Shown here: in pieces, positions 63,892-64,000 of the stretch
Numbering within the stretch: the stretch's first letter is position 1
Layout of the letters: every line of letters begins with the position of its first letter
DNA from: Virgibacillus chiguensis
GTDB lineage: Bacteria > Bacillota > Bacilli > Bacillales > Amphibacillaceae
Direction: 5' to 3'
Length of the DNA: 64,000 nucleotides
NCBI RefSeq assembly: GCF_900129865.1
Contig: NZ_FQXD01000001.1
Span: 415,712-479,711 of the forward strand
Translations under genes and position numbers: made by a program
The notes under the pieces: model-generated
Database searches by the model: none
The model's input: the letters and a program-made list of their open reading frames with translations, nothing else
Told to the model about the DNA's origin: nothing

Positions 63892-64000
63892 CATAAAGGC
63901 ACTTTGTTGAGTAAATTTACTTTTTTAATAGGAATCATTTTATGTTCTGTTTAGTCTACTTCACCTTAATTTTTTTGTCTAGTCAAGTGTAACCTATCCA

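Larger units (their letters stand above)
62587..63990 (-). mobile_element. IS3-family insertion sequence
   Basis: About 1.4 kb bounded by inverted repeats ACACTTAACTAGACA at the left and (complement) ACACTTGACTAGACA at the right, extended by A/T run and AAGGTG on both sides. Encodes OrfA and OrfB on the reverse strand. Inserted in an ISL3 transposase gene. No target duplication could be fixed with certainty. An unusually long 260-base non-coding region lies between OrfA and the right end. Confidence 0.9.

Overview
The window looks like chromosome of a low-GC, endospore-forming Bacillaceae, probably of the Virgibacillus/Oceanobacillus group. The first 16 kb follow the Bacillus subtilis order hemA, ysxD, engB, lonA, clpX, tig, ysoA, then ysnB, rdgB, rph, gerM, racE and a MarR gene. 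The genus assignment is inferred from gene order and protein character only. No lonB lies between lonA and clpX.

Layout. 1-16 kb: housekeeping block (heme synthesis, proteostasis, RNA processing, spore germination, cell wall) plus tRNA-Gly and tRNA-Arg. 16-22 kb: glutaredoxin with a coupled 51-codon ORF, a Tat-exported phosphoesterase followed by its own small TatA, a YitT permease, a CAT-family acetyltransferase, a DUF4870 protein and Dps. 22.4-33.4 kb: an anaerobic respiration island made of molybdenum-cofactor genes (moaE, mobB, moeA, moeB-like), an Fnr with a C-terminal Fe-S cysteine set, a second TatA, a TorD-type chaperone, and an FeS / NrfD / molybdopterin (B-C-A order) reductase like tetrathionate or selenate reductases. 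33.6-39.9 kb: MarR/bactofilin-like operon, TIM-barrel protein, small membrane proteins, zinc alcohol dehydrogenase and a decayed secreted-protein gene. 40.2-45.3 kb: a five-gene Opp/Nik-type ABC importer behind a textbook Zur box, facing a truncated methyltransferase.

45.9-64 kb is an accessory region full of broken genes: an IclR pseudogene, a large serine recombinase with a second copy of its 5' end 4.3 kb away, Mrr, LuxR and ISL3 remnants, a broken secreted two-cysteine peptide gene, a CPBP protease that has lost its EE motif, and a type VII (LXG) toxin locus. That locus holds one intact toxin with its neighbour immunity gene, an orphan toxin cassette with a SUKH immunity gene, and a promoter-plus-toxin-tail deletion relic with another putative immunity gene. 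A plasmid-type ParM/ParR segregation pair follows. The window ends in an IS3-family element inserted into a decayed ISL3 transposase.

How it fits together: Fnr, cofactor synthesis, the chaperone and the Tat component could support assembly and export of the molybdoenzyme when oxygen is low. The Zur-controlled importer would serve metal (zinc or metallophore) supply. The right-hand region looks like a plasmid or integrative-element graveyard in which toxin/immunity cassettes have been shuffled by recombination at conserved pre-toxin and intercassette sequences.
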